DNA of 64,000 nt, taken from Otis tarda. Its lineage: Eukaryota; Chordata; Aves; Otidiformes; Otididae. The position numbers and the translations under genes are program-made. A model generated the notes under the pieces. The model ran no database searches. It saw only the letters and a program-made list of their open reading frames with translations, and was not told where the DNA came from. Below, one piece after another: positions 9,371 through 22,260 of this stretch; position 1 is the stretch's first letter, and each line of letters begins with the position of its first letter. Location of the stretch: NCBI GenBank assembly GCA_026413225.1, contig CM048552.1, forward strand, positions 164,808,053 to 164,872,052. Reading direction: 5' to 3'.

Positions 9371-12300
9371 CTTCTTGTTGAACAAAAAACTTGCATTTTA
9401 AAAAATAGGTTGAGAACCTCTGTTACTAACATCTTCAAGTTACTGTAACGCATCATGCAGCAGAATCAAATATACTGCGGAACAGCTGTTCTCAGAAATA
9501 GCTGGTGGGACAGTGAAATCTTGGTTTTGTTTTTCACAGGTAACATATATATATTTGACAACTTACATTACATTTACCTCTTATTATTGCAATAGTTGTC
9601 TGAGTTATTGACATGCTCTTTGCACAAAATTCATCTTGGCACTACACACAACTATTTTAGTATGAACTAACTTGGACTATAGATCATTGTCTAGAAGAGA
9701 CTCTGTGAACAAAGATAAACATACAGGGTAAGATAAGGTATGGTTTTGCCTTCAAACTTCACTTGATGATCATTTCTATCAGAAAGAGCTTTTTTTTTAA
9801 TCTGCTGTGCACCTTAAAACTCTTGACATGGTGTCTGCTGCTTTGGATGAAGAGGAACACTTCTTGATTCCTACTTACAAATACTTCCAAAAACTTAAAA
9901 AAAACCCATAAATGTGTAAATTTGAATATGCTTTCTGAAGTATTACGTACTAAAAACTATTTTCTCTTTAGTTACAATGATTTTAATGACTGAACATTCA
10001 TGAGAAAAAAAGCTCATTAATTACACAATAAAACTTGGTTAATATAAATTTGTGTAATTTTAAAAATCTTTTCAGTAGAGAATATACATTTTAAAATACT
10101 CCGTTCTATTAAGCATTATCCTAGATAATGAACCAATTATCAGTCATATTTTATCTCAAGGGTATTTATTTTCATTAAAAAAAAAAACAACAGATTGAAA
10201 GAAGTTCATTTGCAATGGCAAGTGCAGCTCAGCATTTTAATGTGGAAGACTATAAGAGTTATTTATTTTAAATCTAGTTTGGTTTTGTGATTTAATAATT
10301 AATAGAAGAAGATGATATCAACTTTAATCTTCAGAATCCTCGAGGGCAGAATATTAGTGTAAATCATCATTATGATGCAAAAAATTGTTTGCAATATTGT
10401 TGAAACTAAATTAATTATAACTCTTTTGTGTAAGGACAGATTTCCCAATAAATATGCATATGTCACTAAGAAAAAAAAAAGTATGCAAACATATTGAAAA
10501 ATAGATAGATATTTCTGTTAAATATTTTGTTCTTAGTGATATTTCAATTTGCTTTTCTACAGGCTGTTTGCATTTTCCTATTATCTTCATATGTTATATA
10601 CATTTGCTATTTATTTTCCATTTCATATAGTGTAATCTTTGTTTTCTTACACTTTCAGTTGGAATGAAATTTCAGAAATTTGTAACAAGAACAGATTTAG
10701 GGGTAGGAATAAGTTTGGTTTCCGTTATGTTCAACTGTCACTAATGACAAAGTCAGGTGAACGAACAAATCTAAACAGAAACTATGACAAGTAATCCAGG
10801 TGTTTTGGGGTCATAGGGGTCCAATTTTTATTTAAAAGCAAAAAGCAAACAAAACACACTTACCTGAAGTTAATGGCAGTTTAGATGTTCTGTAAAATAA
10901 AAGAAATCTGATTTTCAAAGATCACCCTTCTTATGCTGTGGGTTTTGTATGTTAGATTACTTTCATTCTCTTCCATACCTTTTTTTATCTGTTTCCAGTA
11001 TTATGCATGCATGATTCTCATTTTCTTCAGCTAAAAAAAAAAATGTTGGTATTCATATTTTTTAATAAATATATATTTTATTATAAAGGTTACAAATGTT
11101 TGATAGTAAATGTCTGCTGTTCCTTCTGATTGTTAATCATAACCTGACTAAAAAGTTTTTGTTTTAAAATAACTAAATTTTTAAAAATGCAATACCAATC
11201 TTAGAAATACTATTATTAACTGTAGAGTAGCTTGCTATGGGGCCTCTGTGGGAGTGGCAACAGTTAGGTTTACATGGATGCATAAAGATGTATGTCCGTA
11301 AAGAACTGAAGTTATGGGTTACTTCTATTAAAAAGAATTTAAAACAAAAATTAAGAGAAAATAATAATATTAACTTCACTCCTACATTCACAGAATGAAA
11401 AATTACTGAGTCAAAAGATCATTGATTTGGCTTAGTTCTGTACCTAATTAATATAAAAGATAATATATTTAAAACAATCAAAGAATTCAGAAAAAAAAAA
11501 TTACAAGGGATAGTTTATCTATCTGAATCGCATCTAGGAGGACAAACAACGTCTATAACAGTCTTTTTAAACAATTAAATGTTATAATAATTCTCAGTGC
11601 CTAGATTAAAATCTAAAATCTGGCTTATAGTTGAAAGGCAGTTTAATGTTTGTTATTAAAACCAGAGAAGAAAAAAAAAAGAAAAAAAGAAAAGAAAAGT
11701 TTAAAACCTCTGTTTCAAAAGCCCCCCCATAGGAATGAATTTATAGATCGGTTATTTTTTTACTGATAAAAGACTTACATGTAGAGCAATATAGGAAATA
11801 TATTTATGATAGAAATCTGACCAACAAAGTTAATATACCTAAGTGGAGAATGATTACACTCTCACAGAATTTCATAAACACTGGATGTTTTAATTATGTG
11901 TGTAATATCAATTAAATGCTATTTCTATTGTGCAAGTTATTGTATCTTATATAGGTCATATAGGGCAGAAGATTATCGTTAGTGGCTAACTTTAAGAGCT
12001 AAAGGCTAATAACCTCCAGCAAGGTCAATGAGAAGGATTATACTGAAATATAAAGAGAATTATTTCTTCAGAATGTAGAAAAATAAAAGGGTAAATGCTT
12101 AACGTGTTTAGGTAATCTTTGGTACCTAGGTCCTTCATTGAACTTCAGAATCCTATAGTTGTAATTCATGATCTGCACATTGTGTATAGAACACTTAAGC
12201 TGAACAAAGTAGGACCAAAAATGGAGTAACCTAAGCAGGGATGCACAGCTTAACAATCAGAGAAAAATTGAGATTGTCCTATACCATCTCATATTTTGCT

Positions 12301-12386
12301 TCTTTAACCCTCAGATGACAGAGCAGAAATATTAGAACATGCTACCCAATGTCTGAGAGTCATAACAAAAGGCAAAGACCTACTTA
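9371..12386. other. AT-rich sequence, nothing identified
   Basis: Long A runs occur at about 10176-10188, 11033-11042 and a purine-rich stretch at 11666-11700. No gene or mobile element is recognisable. Confidence 0.5.
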
Positions 12387-12440
12387 TCATAGAATCATAG
12401 AATAGTTAGGGTTGGACTGAACCTTTAAAGGTCACCTAGT
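12387..12440 (-). mobile_element. Very short CR1 3' tail
   Basis: Starts ATCATAGAATCATAGAATAG and continues GTTAGGGTTGGACTGAACC, the CR1 tail and the start of its 3' UTR on the minus strand. Only about 54 bases are present, so reverse transcription stopped almost at once or the rest was deleted. Confidence 0.9.
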
Positions 12441-14466
12441 TTTGGGGTTTTTTTTTGCACTTGGAGGTGTAGGAAGAAAAGTTAAATTAATAGGCTTACT
12501 CAGAGCCCATATAGGTGTTCTGAATCACAGGTTAATGGCCTGAAACTTGCCATTGTCCTGTATTGGGTATGTAGGGAGTCCAGCATCCTAACTTAGACAC
12601 CTAAGTTAAATGCTTAATATTTTGTAATACAAATATACTCCAGTAAACTACTCTAGTATCTAGTCTCTCCTCAGCTTGATTTATTTATCTGTCCCACTGA
12701 AACTCTCTTAATTGTCTCCACATGTCTTATAGAGCCCAAAGTCTATCATAAAGTTATGAAGATTTTTGAAGGAACTGCATAAAATGATTCTACACTCAAA
12801 AGAAAATATAAGGAAAAAATAACAAAGATTACTGGATGCAAACTAAAAAGTAGGATCCCTTATGATAATGAAATTACCTTGTTACATTCTAACTTACGCT
12901 ACAGTATTTCTGGGTTATATTTTTTAATGATGCAATTATGACAGAATTTGTAACAGACAAAGCTGCAGTCTGCTTCTGACACCAATGGAAAGCATAGTCT
13001 TTTTTTTTTCACTAAATCAAGAGCAGACACTTGTGTTTTACAATTAAATGCATGCAAAATAGTTATTTTTTTGATAAAAGTTTGAACATGAAAATAATAG
13101 AAACAGAAAATTAGCTTAGAGATTTCACCATAGTAGCATGACATATTTCTGTACTACTTTTTTCCAAAACATGTTAATCTCCTGTAAAAAAAAAATCAGA
13201 TAGACGTATTGATCAGCCAATCTGAACAAGAATGTCTTCTTTAACAAGGGTTTGGAGTGGCGATTTACATCTAGATGAGCAGTATTTTTGTAGCAGTGTT
13301 GGTCTCTGTCATATGTTAATACGAACTTGCAAATTTAATGCTTCTGATTATCTATGTGGCGGTGACATAAAGTGTTGATGAACTTTGTGCAACTTAAAAT
13401 TTCAACTAATGCGTGCACAGAACACTTGGATTTTTTTTTTAATGATTACACACATTAGTCACAGATGTTTGAAATCGTGTACGTTTTTCCTGATAAGAAG
13501 AATTGGTAACAAACTCTAAAAGGTCTATAGAGGCAATATATTATAGTCTACTGGACTAGTAAAGACAGAATTGCCATTGTAATAACGCGCTTTGTGCTAA
13601 CTCCTCAGGACTTCAAAATTAGGACTTCTCAGGCTTGCTTGTCTGTACTCGTGCTAGCGTGGGCTTGCCTGGAGATTTGCTTTAGCCTGTTTAGTTGCAA
13701 TAGCTACTTCCACAATAAGAAGCTGAATATTACATTACTTCTTTTAGTTTTTGTTTAATTTTTTTACTGTTGTGTTACAAACATATGATAATTTTTGTCA
13801 TAGATTTTAAACTAACAGTAGTAAAAAACAGTTATTATCTGTAGCATGAACTGCCTATGATGCTAGGATAAAATTATGACTTAGAGAGTACAAGCGTAAG
13901 ATGACAGCAAAGGCCTTCAAAGCAGGGGCATGGGATAGCATCAGAGGCCTCCGGGCTGTGAGCAATTCACTAGGGGTCAATTACTAGTCACTAAAGGAAT
14001 CCTGTCTGGGGAGCTTTGTAACAATGATTTTTTGGGGTGATAAAGAGAATAATGAACAAGTATCCAATAGATAAAGAAAAACACTTTGCATAACAGATGT
14101 ACATGCTAAGTGTAATTGCAAACCACTGAAGGGTAAGGAAGATGCAGAGCATGTTAGAAAATACATTAAAATAGTTCTAAACAAATTGTATAGTTAGGAG
14201 GGAGACCTCACCATCACCATTGCACTCCTCTCTGAGAAGGACTCAGTATGCTGATGATCCATTAAAACTCATCACTTCTTGAAGACTCAAGTGTCGACAT
14301 AAGTAGACAAAAGAATCCCGGGAGATTGAACATAACAGAGAAAATTAGTAGACACTAGGAAGCTTATGTACAATGATTTTAACTTTATTGTTATTGAGAT
14401 TTTTGTCTGTAATAGTGGTTTTTTTGTTTTCCTTCTTTCTCTGTGATAATTGGATCTAAGCAAATT
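12441..14466. other. AT-rich sequence, nothing identified
   Basis: No feature beyond poly-A/T runs. The frame at 12899-13144 on the minus strand has no recognisable motif. Confidence 0.5.
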
Positions 14467-14852
14467 ATAGAATCATAGAATCATAGAATGGTTAGAGTTG
14501 GAAGGGACCTTCAAAGGTCATCTAGTCCAACCCCCCTGCAAGAAGCAGGGACATCCCTGACTAGATCAGGTTGCTCAGAGCCTCATCCAGCCTGGCCTTG
14601 AACATTTCCAGGGATGGGGCATCCACCACCTCTCTGGGCAACCTGTTCCAGTGCTCTACAACTCTCATTGTAAAAAATTTTTTTCTAATATCTAATCTAA
14701 ACCTACCTCCTTCTAATTTTAAACCCATTACCCCTTGTCCTATCACAAGAGGCCCTACTGAACAGCCTCTCCCCATCTTTCCTGTAGGCCCCCTTGAGGT
14801 ATTGGAAGACCGCTATCAGGTCTCCCCGGAGCCTCCTCTTCTCCAGGCTGAA
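14467..14852 (-). mobile_element. CR1 LINE 3' end, minus strand
   Basis: Begins ATAGAATCATAGAATCATAG, then GGTTAGAGTTGGAAGGGACC, TCCAACCCCCCTGCAAG, TCATCCAGCCTGGCCTTGAAC, and TCTCCAGGCTGAAC, where it stops. The minus-strand frame carries the DIRKKFF and [20 protein letters not shown] signature of CR1 ORF2's end. It is close to the copy at 36408 and little damaged. It ends at 14852, next to an ACATATACACATATATAC simple repeat. Confidence 0.96.
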
Positions 14853-17800
14853 CACATATACACATATATACATAATTAGGCTATTAAGATTTCAGTTGAC
14901 TACTAATAAATTCTTGTCTTTGCATATGAGATGTGTTTCTTTGGCCCCATCAGATGAGTCAATCTAGGCTGTTAAAATTTAGCTGCAAATAAATATACTT
15001 GCATGCTGAGCTGATAATAAGTAAAAACGAGGCCATATCAGAATATAAAAACTCATAATGTGCCTACTTTGTTATATTTGTGATTATTTATATCCATAAT
15101 CAATAAACTAGTTGAGAATGCTAGACTTCTGTTTACTAGAAGCAAAGAACAATAAGGCTATAGGGAACTGGAAAGAGTGTCGTCTCACTCCTAGGTTGTA
15201 TGGCTGAAGTGACTAAGGAAAATTATTAAGATAAATCCTTATAATTCATCACTGCTGCATTGCAGTCTATTTGCATTTATCTTTTTAACATATCTTTATA
15301 TATGTATATACATTATGCTGTTAATGTTAGGACCATCACTGAGACTCCTAGATGGTCATAGAATGTAATGTATATAATTGTGTGAGAAGCTACAGACCTA
15401 GGATAAATTCTGTTTATCATTGTTTTGGCTGGTAATGATGGCAGTAACTGTAACTAAAATTCTTTGTTACTAGCATTGCTAGGATATTTAAAGCAGCTAA
15501 ATTGATGCTGATATTTGCAAGTTTTCTGTTATACCCTGATGCGTAATTTTTATTTTCATATATCGTAACATTTTAATATAACAGCGTAAAATAAAACTTG
15601 CAACAGATTTTGTCTATAATGTGCTATGAGATGTAATTTACAATTATGAATACATTATTTTTTTTTCCCTACATCTCTCCATCATAATCTTCGCTATGAA
15701 GAAAGGACTATGTCAGTCTGCCATTTTTATTTCTGATGTGACCCGGGCAACACTTTTCACTGTGAAAGACTGAGGCATTAAGTAAGAACAGAATGAAATG
15801 AGTGAATTGTGACTGCCGAGTAACAATAGGGTATTCAACTGTTCAGTAAAGTGCTAGCCATTATTTAAAGAGCTGGCCAACATGTCTTGATTTACACAAT
15901 CTGTGCAGACTGTATAATGTTCCATGTCTAAATATTTGTGCAGTGTTAGGCAAAATAAATAATTTGCATGAAGTACAAATAAGCAGAGACATATTCTTAT
16001 TCTGTAGTTATCAATAATCTGCAAGTAAACCATTCATCAAAGCTGATAAAGCGTCTTCTTTTTGTCAGAGTTTGCACATCCAAAACTAGTTTATTTTAGA
16101 CTTATTACAGTTAAATGTTGCATGTTAATTTCTGAATATAGGAATAAAATAACTAGCAGTTACCTTTAGTATAAGAAGACTATACATCTGTGTTAGATTT
16201 TTAAAGAGATAAATATGCTAGATGTTCAATAAAATAATTTCATGTGATATTGAAGCTATGGTGATTTGTAGGTGTTTCAACATGTGTCTCTTTAAGAGAA
16301 ACACTAGCATTTATAGTACTAACTTGCTGAAAAAATAGACTATCCTATTTAGCTATTAACAAAAAAAAATATTATGCCATCTTACACTAAATGTAATATA
16401 TCTAAAATGAGTTATATTGAATAATACCAAAATTGATCATGTTTTTCCACATAGGCTAACAATGGATGCCTAGAGAAAACTGTAAGTGTATAATGAGTTA
16501 ATTCCAGAACACGATTTCAATACTCAGTAATTTATTATTCTGGACAGGACTCCAAATAAATTATTGTGGAACTCCACCTGTAACCAGCCTTCTTTCATTG
16601 AAGTCATTAATTACTACACTTGCTTACTTCTTTCAAAAGTGTACCTATTGCTTCAAACATTTTATGTTATCTGATAAGAGTTTTGTTTTTCTTCCATATT
16701 TCCCAGTTACCTTAATTTTCGTAGGAATAATTGGGTTAAGAGCATTTTCTGGACTTTACCACCAGACAATAAAGCCAGTTATGGCCTTAATAGTGTGCTT
16801 TTTTTTTTTTTTTTTTTTTTGTGTAGAAAGCATTGAGGACAAACTAGGTGGTGGAATATTGAGTGCAGATGGTCATGAATCTCTGGGGAATTATAGTTAT
16901 TTAGTATAGACAGAATTTAGTCTAAGTACTGCTTTTCTGAGAAAAGGTCCATCCTTATGAATAGAGCTGTGACCTTCTTTCTCTTGTTTCCTATATTTTT
17001 TAAAAATTTCTCTTATTTTACTTACATTAGTCCCTAGCTATCTTTTGTGTGTGTTAGCTAAAAAAATAATTTGTTTATATTTTTAAGATGTATTTACCCT
17101 GCTTGCTATGTGTCTTTGTGCATAGCTAAAAGTATAATAACTCAGTGAGGAACTGTAATGAAGTGCTTTTCTTTCTTCCTGAAACTCTACTAAAAAGTTA
17201 AATATTCTAAATGTTGGAGTTGATAAACTGGTCCTAAAATAAATTCTTAGTCATTACATGAAAGATTTCTACCTTAAGACTCGAAATCCACATGCTAAGT
17301 CCTCTATATTACTTACAGTTTCAAAAATCTATAGCTTTATTGAAAAGTTTTATCAGCCTTCCGTTAATATATCTTTGCATTTATATTGGCACTAATGCAG
17401 CCTCTCTTAAATTTTCTACAACAAACAGCTTATCCCAACAATAATTAGTATTTTAATGCAGGGCTAACTCCATAAAATATGTTCAAAAAATCATGCTCAC
17501 ATGCAAAAATCATTTCTTAAGTCCTCTGGAAATTTTTATTACTGGGCATAGCTACATGGATAGACTTTATAAAATTAGGTTGAGAATGTATATATTCAAA
17601 TTCCTATCTTGTTTTGCTGCAAGCTGATGACAAGGCTCCCTCATGACCTTCTAAACTGATGAGTTCTCAGATACATACAAAGAACAAATTATACACCTTT
17701 GAAAAATAAAAAAAAACCCCAATCTTCAGTGTTGCAGTTCTGAATGCAGAAAAGGTAGTGAAAGTGAATTGTTAAAATCTAAAAGGGATTCAACATGGCA

Positions 17801-19164
17801 TAAAATGCAAGGTCTGGATATTGATTAATGGCACTTGACTTGATGTTAACACAAAGCTCAAATTCAATCATTTCATGGCATATATCAGTATTGGCAGAGC
17901 ATAATTTTAGTACCATCACTGATTTGTAGTGAAGCATAGCATCACAAAAAAAACCAGATTTATTTAACTAAGCTTTTAATTGTAGTCAAAATTCATTCCT
18001 GTGTGCCAGCCATGGGATAATGATACCCATGAAACTACCATGATGAAGCAGATCAATGGTATCATGATCAGCATTAGTTTTATCAAGTGACATAATCCAC
18101 ATTGTTTTGTACAACGAAAAGTGTTGAGTGAAATAATCTACAATTGTGTTCTTTGTTAATGTATATAAAACAGAATAATTGCTAAGATATTATTTTTGCT
18201 CTATGTAATAAAATTTTATAAAAGGAAGACAGTCACCTAAGATTGCTTTGAGATTGAGAAAGAATAGTAATGGAAAAAGTTTTGTATTATGTCTTCAGTA
18301 CCTTCCTGAGAATAAAGTATTTCCTTTAGGACATTTATAGCATCTGTTAACATACAATACCACATGGTGCATTCTTATAACAATTTAATACTCATTTCAG
18401 TAATGGAAATTTAGATACTGTCATGTCACATTTAAAAATGATCATGTGATGAGACTGTTCCTCCATTTCTCCAGATTGCTAGCCCTAAGGTTCTTACATG
18501 ATCAAATCTAATTCTGTATTTAAATAACCACATCCTTAAGATGCTTCAGTTTTTCATGGCACACATACATAAGTTTATGTAAATGTTCTCCCTGGTTACA
18601 TCTTTCAGAAATCTAAACATTTTCTAAAAAAAAAAGAACTCCTTATACTCATTTTTTGTTATACAGACTTAAGCCTTTTCTCTTTCCCAGCAAAGTTTTA
18701 TACTACAGAGTAGTATACTACCAGTATAATTAGAGTATATAAAAAAACTAGAGAATATAAATAATACATTATATGTATCACCACTATAATTATATATATA
18801 GCCAATATAATGGAGAAGAAATCTGCTGCTAATTAAGCATTTGTAAAATATTTTCAGGCATAGCAAACAAATGGCAATTATAATGAACAAAACACATATA
18901 CAGACGAAAATTGAAAACAAAATATAGGTAAAATCTTGCAGTTTCTTTTCCATTGCAAAAGAAAAGGTGAATTTTTTTTTGTATCTAATCATCTAAGCTC
19001 TCTGTAAGTGAACTTATAAAAGATGTATATTCAAATAAAAATCAAGGAGGAAAAAAAGAAGAGCTTTCCAAGTAAAAAGTAAATTCTGAAGACTATTAAA
19101 TAAAAAATGAACCATGAAAAATAAAGTGAAATTATTTAGTTAATGAACTTACTTGCTTAAATGT
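14853..19164. other. AT-rich sequence, nothing identified
   Basis: Contains a 22-base T run at 16799-16820, an ATATAC simple run at 14853-14873, and an AT-rich stretch at about 18700-18810. No gene or mobile element is recognisable. Stop codons are dense in all frames. Confidence 0.5.
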
Positions 19165-20833
19165 AGGTGATGGAGGAGAAAAAAAGACTTGCAAATCTCA
19201 GTAGATATGTCATTTTCTCCTCAGTCTTCACCAACAAGGTCTCCCACACTTTTGAGGTTAATGAAAAGGTTTAAGGCGGAGGAAAAACATCAGTAGTGGA
19301 CGAGGATAAAGTCAAGAATTACTTGAGTGACCTTTGCTCATAAAAACCTGTAGTACCTAACAGGCTGCAACCTGTGGTGAAAGAGGTGGAAGATGTCCTT
19401 GTGAAGCTGTTGTCTGTCCATCATCTGACAAAGATGATGGACAGACAATTGAGAATGTCCCTAATAATTGTAAGAGAGCAACTGTTGTACCACCTTCAAA
19501 AAAAGGCCAAAAAAACCAATCTGGAAAAATATAGGTCAGTCAGCTTCACTTTGATCTGTGAGAAAAATATGGAAGATCTCCTCTTGGAACACATTTCTGG
19601 GCATATGAAGGAGAAAAGCATGATAAGGAGTGGCCAGCATGGATTTACTAAGGATAAATCATGCCCGAATAATCTGATTATTTCTGTGATAAAATGACTA
19701 GATTTAAGGGCAAGTGGAGAGTAGTGGGTGCCATTTACTTCAGCTTTAACAAGGTTTTCAGCACTATTTGCCACAATATTCTTGTATCCATGTTGGGATT
19801 TTATGGTCTGGATGGGCAGACAAAAAAGATGTGCAAAAAACTGATTAGATGGTTAGGCTCAGAGCGTAGTGGTAGTTAAGGCCAGTAACATGAGGTGTAC
19901 CACAGAGGTTTGTACTGAGAGTTGTCCTGTTTAACATCTTTATTAATGACCTGGAGGAGGTGTTACAGTGCATGCTAATCAATTTTGAAAATGAAGGACC
20001 AGCTGAGACACTGGAGGGCAATGCTCCCTCCTCTAGATGGAGCTAGATGGTCTGGAGGGATTGGCTGATGGGAATCTCATGAAATCCAGCGATGACAAAT
20101 ACAAAGATTTGCTCCTGGGAAAGAAAACCCTTAACATCATTAAGGGCTGGGGACTGCCAGGCTAGGAAGCAACTCAGAAGAAAAAGTCTCTGGTGGCCCT
20201 GGCAGCAGATAAGCCAAGAGCATCTGGAGTAGATGCCAATCAGAGCATAGGCAGTTGGCCGAGGTGAATGATTGCTTCCTTCATTCAGCACTCATTAGAC
20301 CACATCCTGTGGTCCCCCTGTGTTTGGGACTTCCAACACAGGAAAGATGCATAAACCGGCGGAAGTTCAGTAGAGGGTGACCAAGACCATCAAGGCTGGA
20401 ACCGTTGCTCTGTATGCAGAGGCTGAGAGACCAGGGATTATTCAACCTGGACAAAGGACAGTTGAAGAGGGACCTAACTGTGGTTTCCGGTATGTATGGG
20501 AAGGTCATAAAGGAAACAGATCCAGGCTCCTCATAGTGGCACGTGGCAGGAGGTTGAGAAAAAAATGGGCATACTCTGAAGGAATTAATCTTCAGGCTAG
20601 GTGTAAATAATACTGTTTTCACCTTGAGGAAGTTGAGCAATGGACCAGATTGCGCCGAAAGGATGTGCAGTCTCTGTCCTTGGAAGTTTTCAAGACACAA
20701 GCAGACCAATCAAGCTCTGAGCAATCTTGTCTGACCTCAGAGCTGATCTTCTTTAGAGGAGGAGGAGAAGCTAGAGAACTCCTGAGATACCTTCCTACCT
20801 AAATTATCTTATAGTCTTACGATTCTAACTATC
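19165..20833 (+). mobile_element. Old CR1 LINE, most of the RT and 3' UTR
   Basis: A long, heavily mutated CR1 lying on the plus strand. CTCAGTCTTCACCAACAAGG starts the recognisable part (linker before the RT). Further on are GTCAGTCAGCTTCACTTTG, GGCCAGCATGGATTTACT, TTTAACATCTTTATTAATGAC, GATGGGAATCTCATGAAATC, GCACTCATTAGACCACATC and CTGACCTCAGAGCTGA. The order matches CR1 from the RT fingers to the 3' UTR. Frames contain GFTKDKSCPNNLI and a decayed AFDTV-like region, with many stops and frameshifts. The tail is only traceable as CTTATAGTCTTACGATTCTA at about 20809-20828. Judging by its sequence it belongs to a different, older subfamily than the copies at 14467 and 36408. Confidence 0.88.
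19410..19448. repeat. Perfect 17-bp inverted repeat inside the old CR1
   Basis: Arms 19410-19426 (TTGTCTGTCCATCATCT) and 19432-19448 are exact complements around a 5-base loop. They sit inside a CR1 that is otherwise badly decayed. Confidence 0.95.
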
Positions 20834-21839
20834 CATCTAAAGCTTCTTATTTCTTGATTCAACTGACATGAAAGGACAATGGAATCAGAAAGGCTAGAAT
20901 CTGAATCCCCAGCACTCTGGTAAGTTCCTTTTGGAACTGTGGGTTTTTTTGGAAGAGCTACCAACATCAATAATAAAACAGTGGTTTAGATTTGGGGACT
21001 TAGAAATTTTCACATTAAATTTCAAGGACAGGATAGTCTTGATCAAAAGACTTGGGCCTTCATCCATTTCTCTTGAAATGCAACACACTTTTATTACTCT
21101 TCTGTAATGAAAATACTAAAAAACTCCTAATTAATTCAAAGGTCTACAGATCTTTCTTATGTGTATGTTCTATTGCAACCATACAATTGCTCTTCAATCT
21201 AAAGTGAGAAACGGATGCTGAAAACTTACGCATTCACATAAAAACATCAGGGAGCAGAAAAGGCTGGCTGCTCCCTGCAGTGAGGAGCCAGGCACCATGA
21301 GGATCCCAGGGCAAGCCATACCCTCCCCAACAGGTGCCATCCCACAGATCATGAGGATATTGGGTGGAGCTGGGAGCCAGTAATAATGTGTAGCTTCCGA
21401 CATTTCAAATGGTGAGCCAGGACCATCAGCCAGCTGATGGATACTGTCTAGAGCAGCAGAAGATAGGGCCAGAGACTAACTACACTGTGGGTCCAAGGGG
21501 CCTATTCAGGGAACAAGCTATGCAAAGTGCAGGACTGAAGTCCAGAGATGGGCCTGGAACCCACATACCCATAATGTCACTGGGGCTGAGTGCCCAGGGC
21601 TGAGCTGAAATGTGGCTCTTGAGATCCTTGCAAAAGAGAGCAAGGGGGTTCCAAGTGAGACTGGTAAAGGCCAGTAAGGCCTACTAGCATACTTATGGTC
21701 CTTACATAGAGGACATGCCTAGAAATCAGATAATGATGTTATATGACATGTTCATGTTCCCTTGAGTGACCTTTTGTACTGCTGCATAGCCCTTGAAAAG
21801 ATGTTAAGTTTGTTATGAAGGAAACCAGAACTTCACAGG
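20834..21839. other. Unclassified sequence, richer in GC from about 21190
   Basis: From about 21250 to 21700 the sequence is clearly richer in G and C than the surroundings, like a mobile element or internal retroviral sequence. No domain, tail or terminal motif is recognisable. Open frames at 21194 and 21409 are short and carry no known motif. It may belong with the LTR-like block that follows. Confidence 0.35.
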
Positions 21840-21917
21840 AAGAGTGTGTGGGGTAACGTTAGCAGGGCTGCATGTATGCAGGAGGGGCAGTCTGCAGTGA
21901 TTCGCGCGCTAGGCGCG

Positions 21918-22057
21918 GATAGGTCCATGGGCGCAGGGGGCAGGTGCGTCCACGTACGTGGTGGGCACGGATAAGTCCATGGGTGCAGGTGCAGGTGCGT
22001 GGTGGGCACGGATGGGTCCATGGGTGCAGGGGGGCGGGTGCGTTCGCGTGCGCAGCG
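21918..22057. repeat. CpG-rich minisatellite, three units
   Basis: Units begin GAT(A/G)(A/G)GTCCATGGG at 21918, 21970 and 22011. The first is 52 bp; the second is 41 bp and lacks a CGTCCACGTAC-like part; the third runs to about 22057 and is diverged at its end. Confidence 0.85.
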
Positions 22058-22067
22058 GGTGTACGGG

Positions 22068-22096
22068 TATTTAACCCTTTGTTGCGCAGCATTAAA
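22068..22096 (+). promoter_or_regulatory. Possible TATA-like box and polyadenylation signal of the LTR-like block
   Basis: TATTTAA at 22068-22074 and ATTAAA at 22091-22096 lie 17 bases apart, just after the CpG-rich minisatellite. The assignment depends on the block being an LTR. Confidence 0.3.
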
Positions 22097-22260
22097 TTGA
22101 AGGCTTGGCTTGACGGTATCCGTGTGATGCCCTGCTTTCCCCGGAGCGGGGCTCCGGTGCGTGCGGGGTAGGTTAGCTGGCAAGAGAAGCCTGCAGAGTG
22201 GAAAAAGCTGAGGAGGTGGAAAGAGAATGATGGCAAGGATTATGGTACGGTGCGTATTCA

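Larger units (their letters stand above)
21840..22260 (+). mobile_element. CpG-rich, LTR-like element with minisatellite
   Basis: A sudden island of GC- and CpG-rich sequence (for example TTCGCGCGCTAGGCGCGG at 21901) in an AT-rich region. It contains three tandem units at 21918-22057, then TATTTAA (22068-22074), ATTAAA (22091-22096) and a GC-rich hairpin CCGGAGC/GCTCCGG (22141-22157). That order, TATA-like box, close polyadenylation-like signal, then GC-rich hairpin, resembles an LTR promoter, R and U5. No clean TG..CA ends or flanking duplication were found, so a fragment of a GC-rich promoter or CpG island remains possible. Confidence 0.4.

Noticed and set aside
21918-22057. CRISPR-like array
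   Set aside because: Three units without unique spacers of constant size, in a vertebrate-like sequence; it is a minisatellite.
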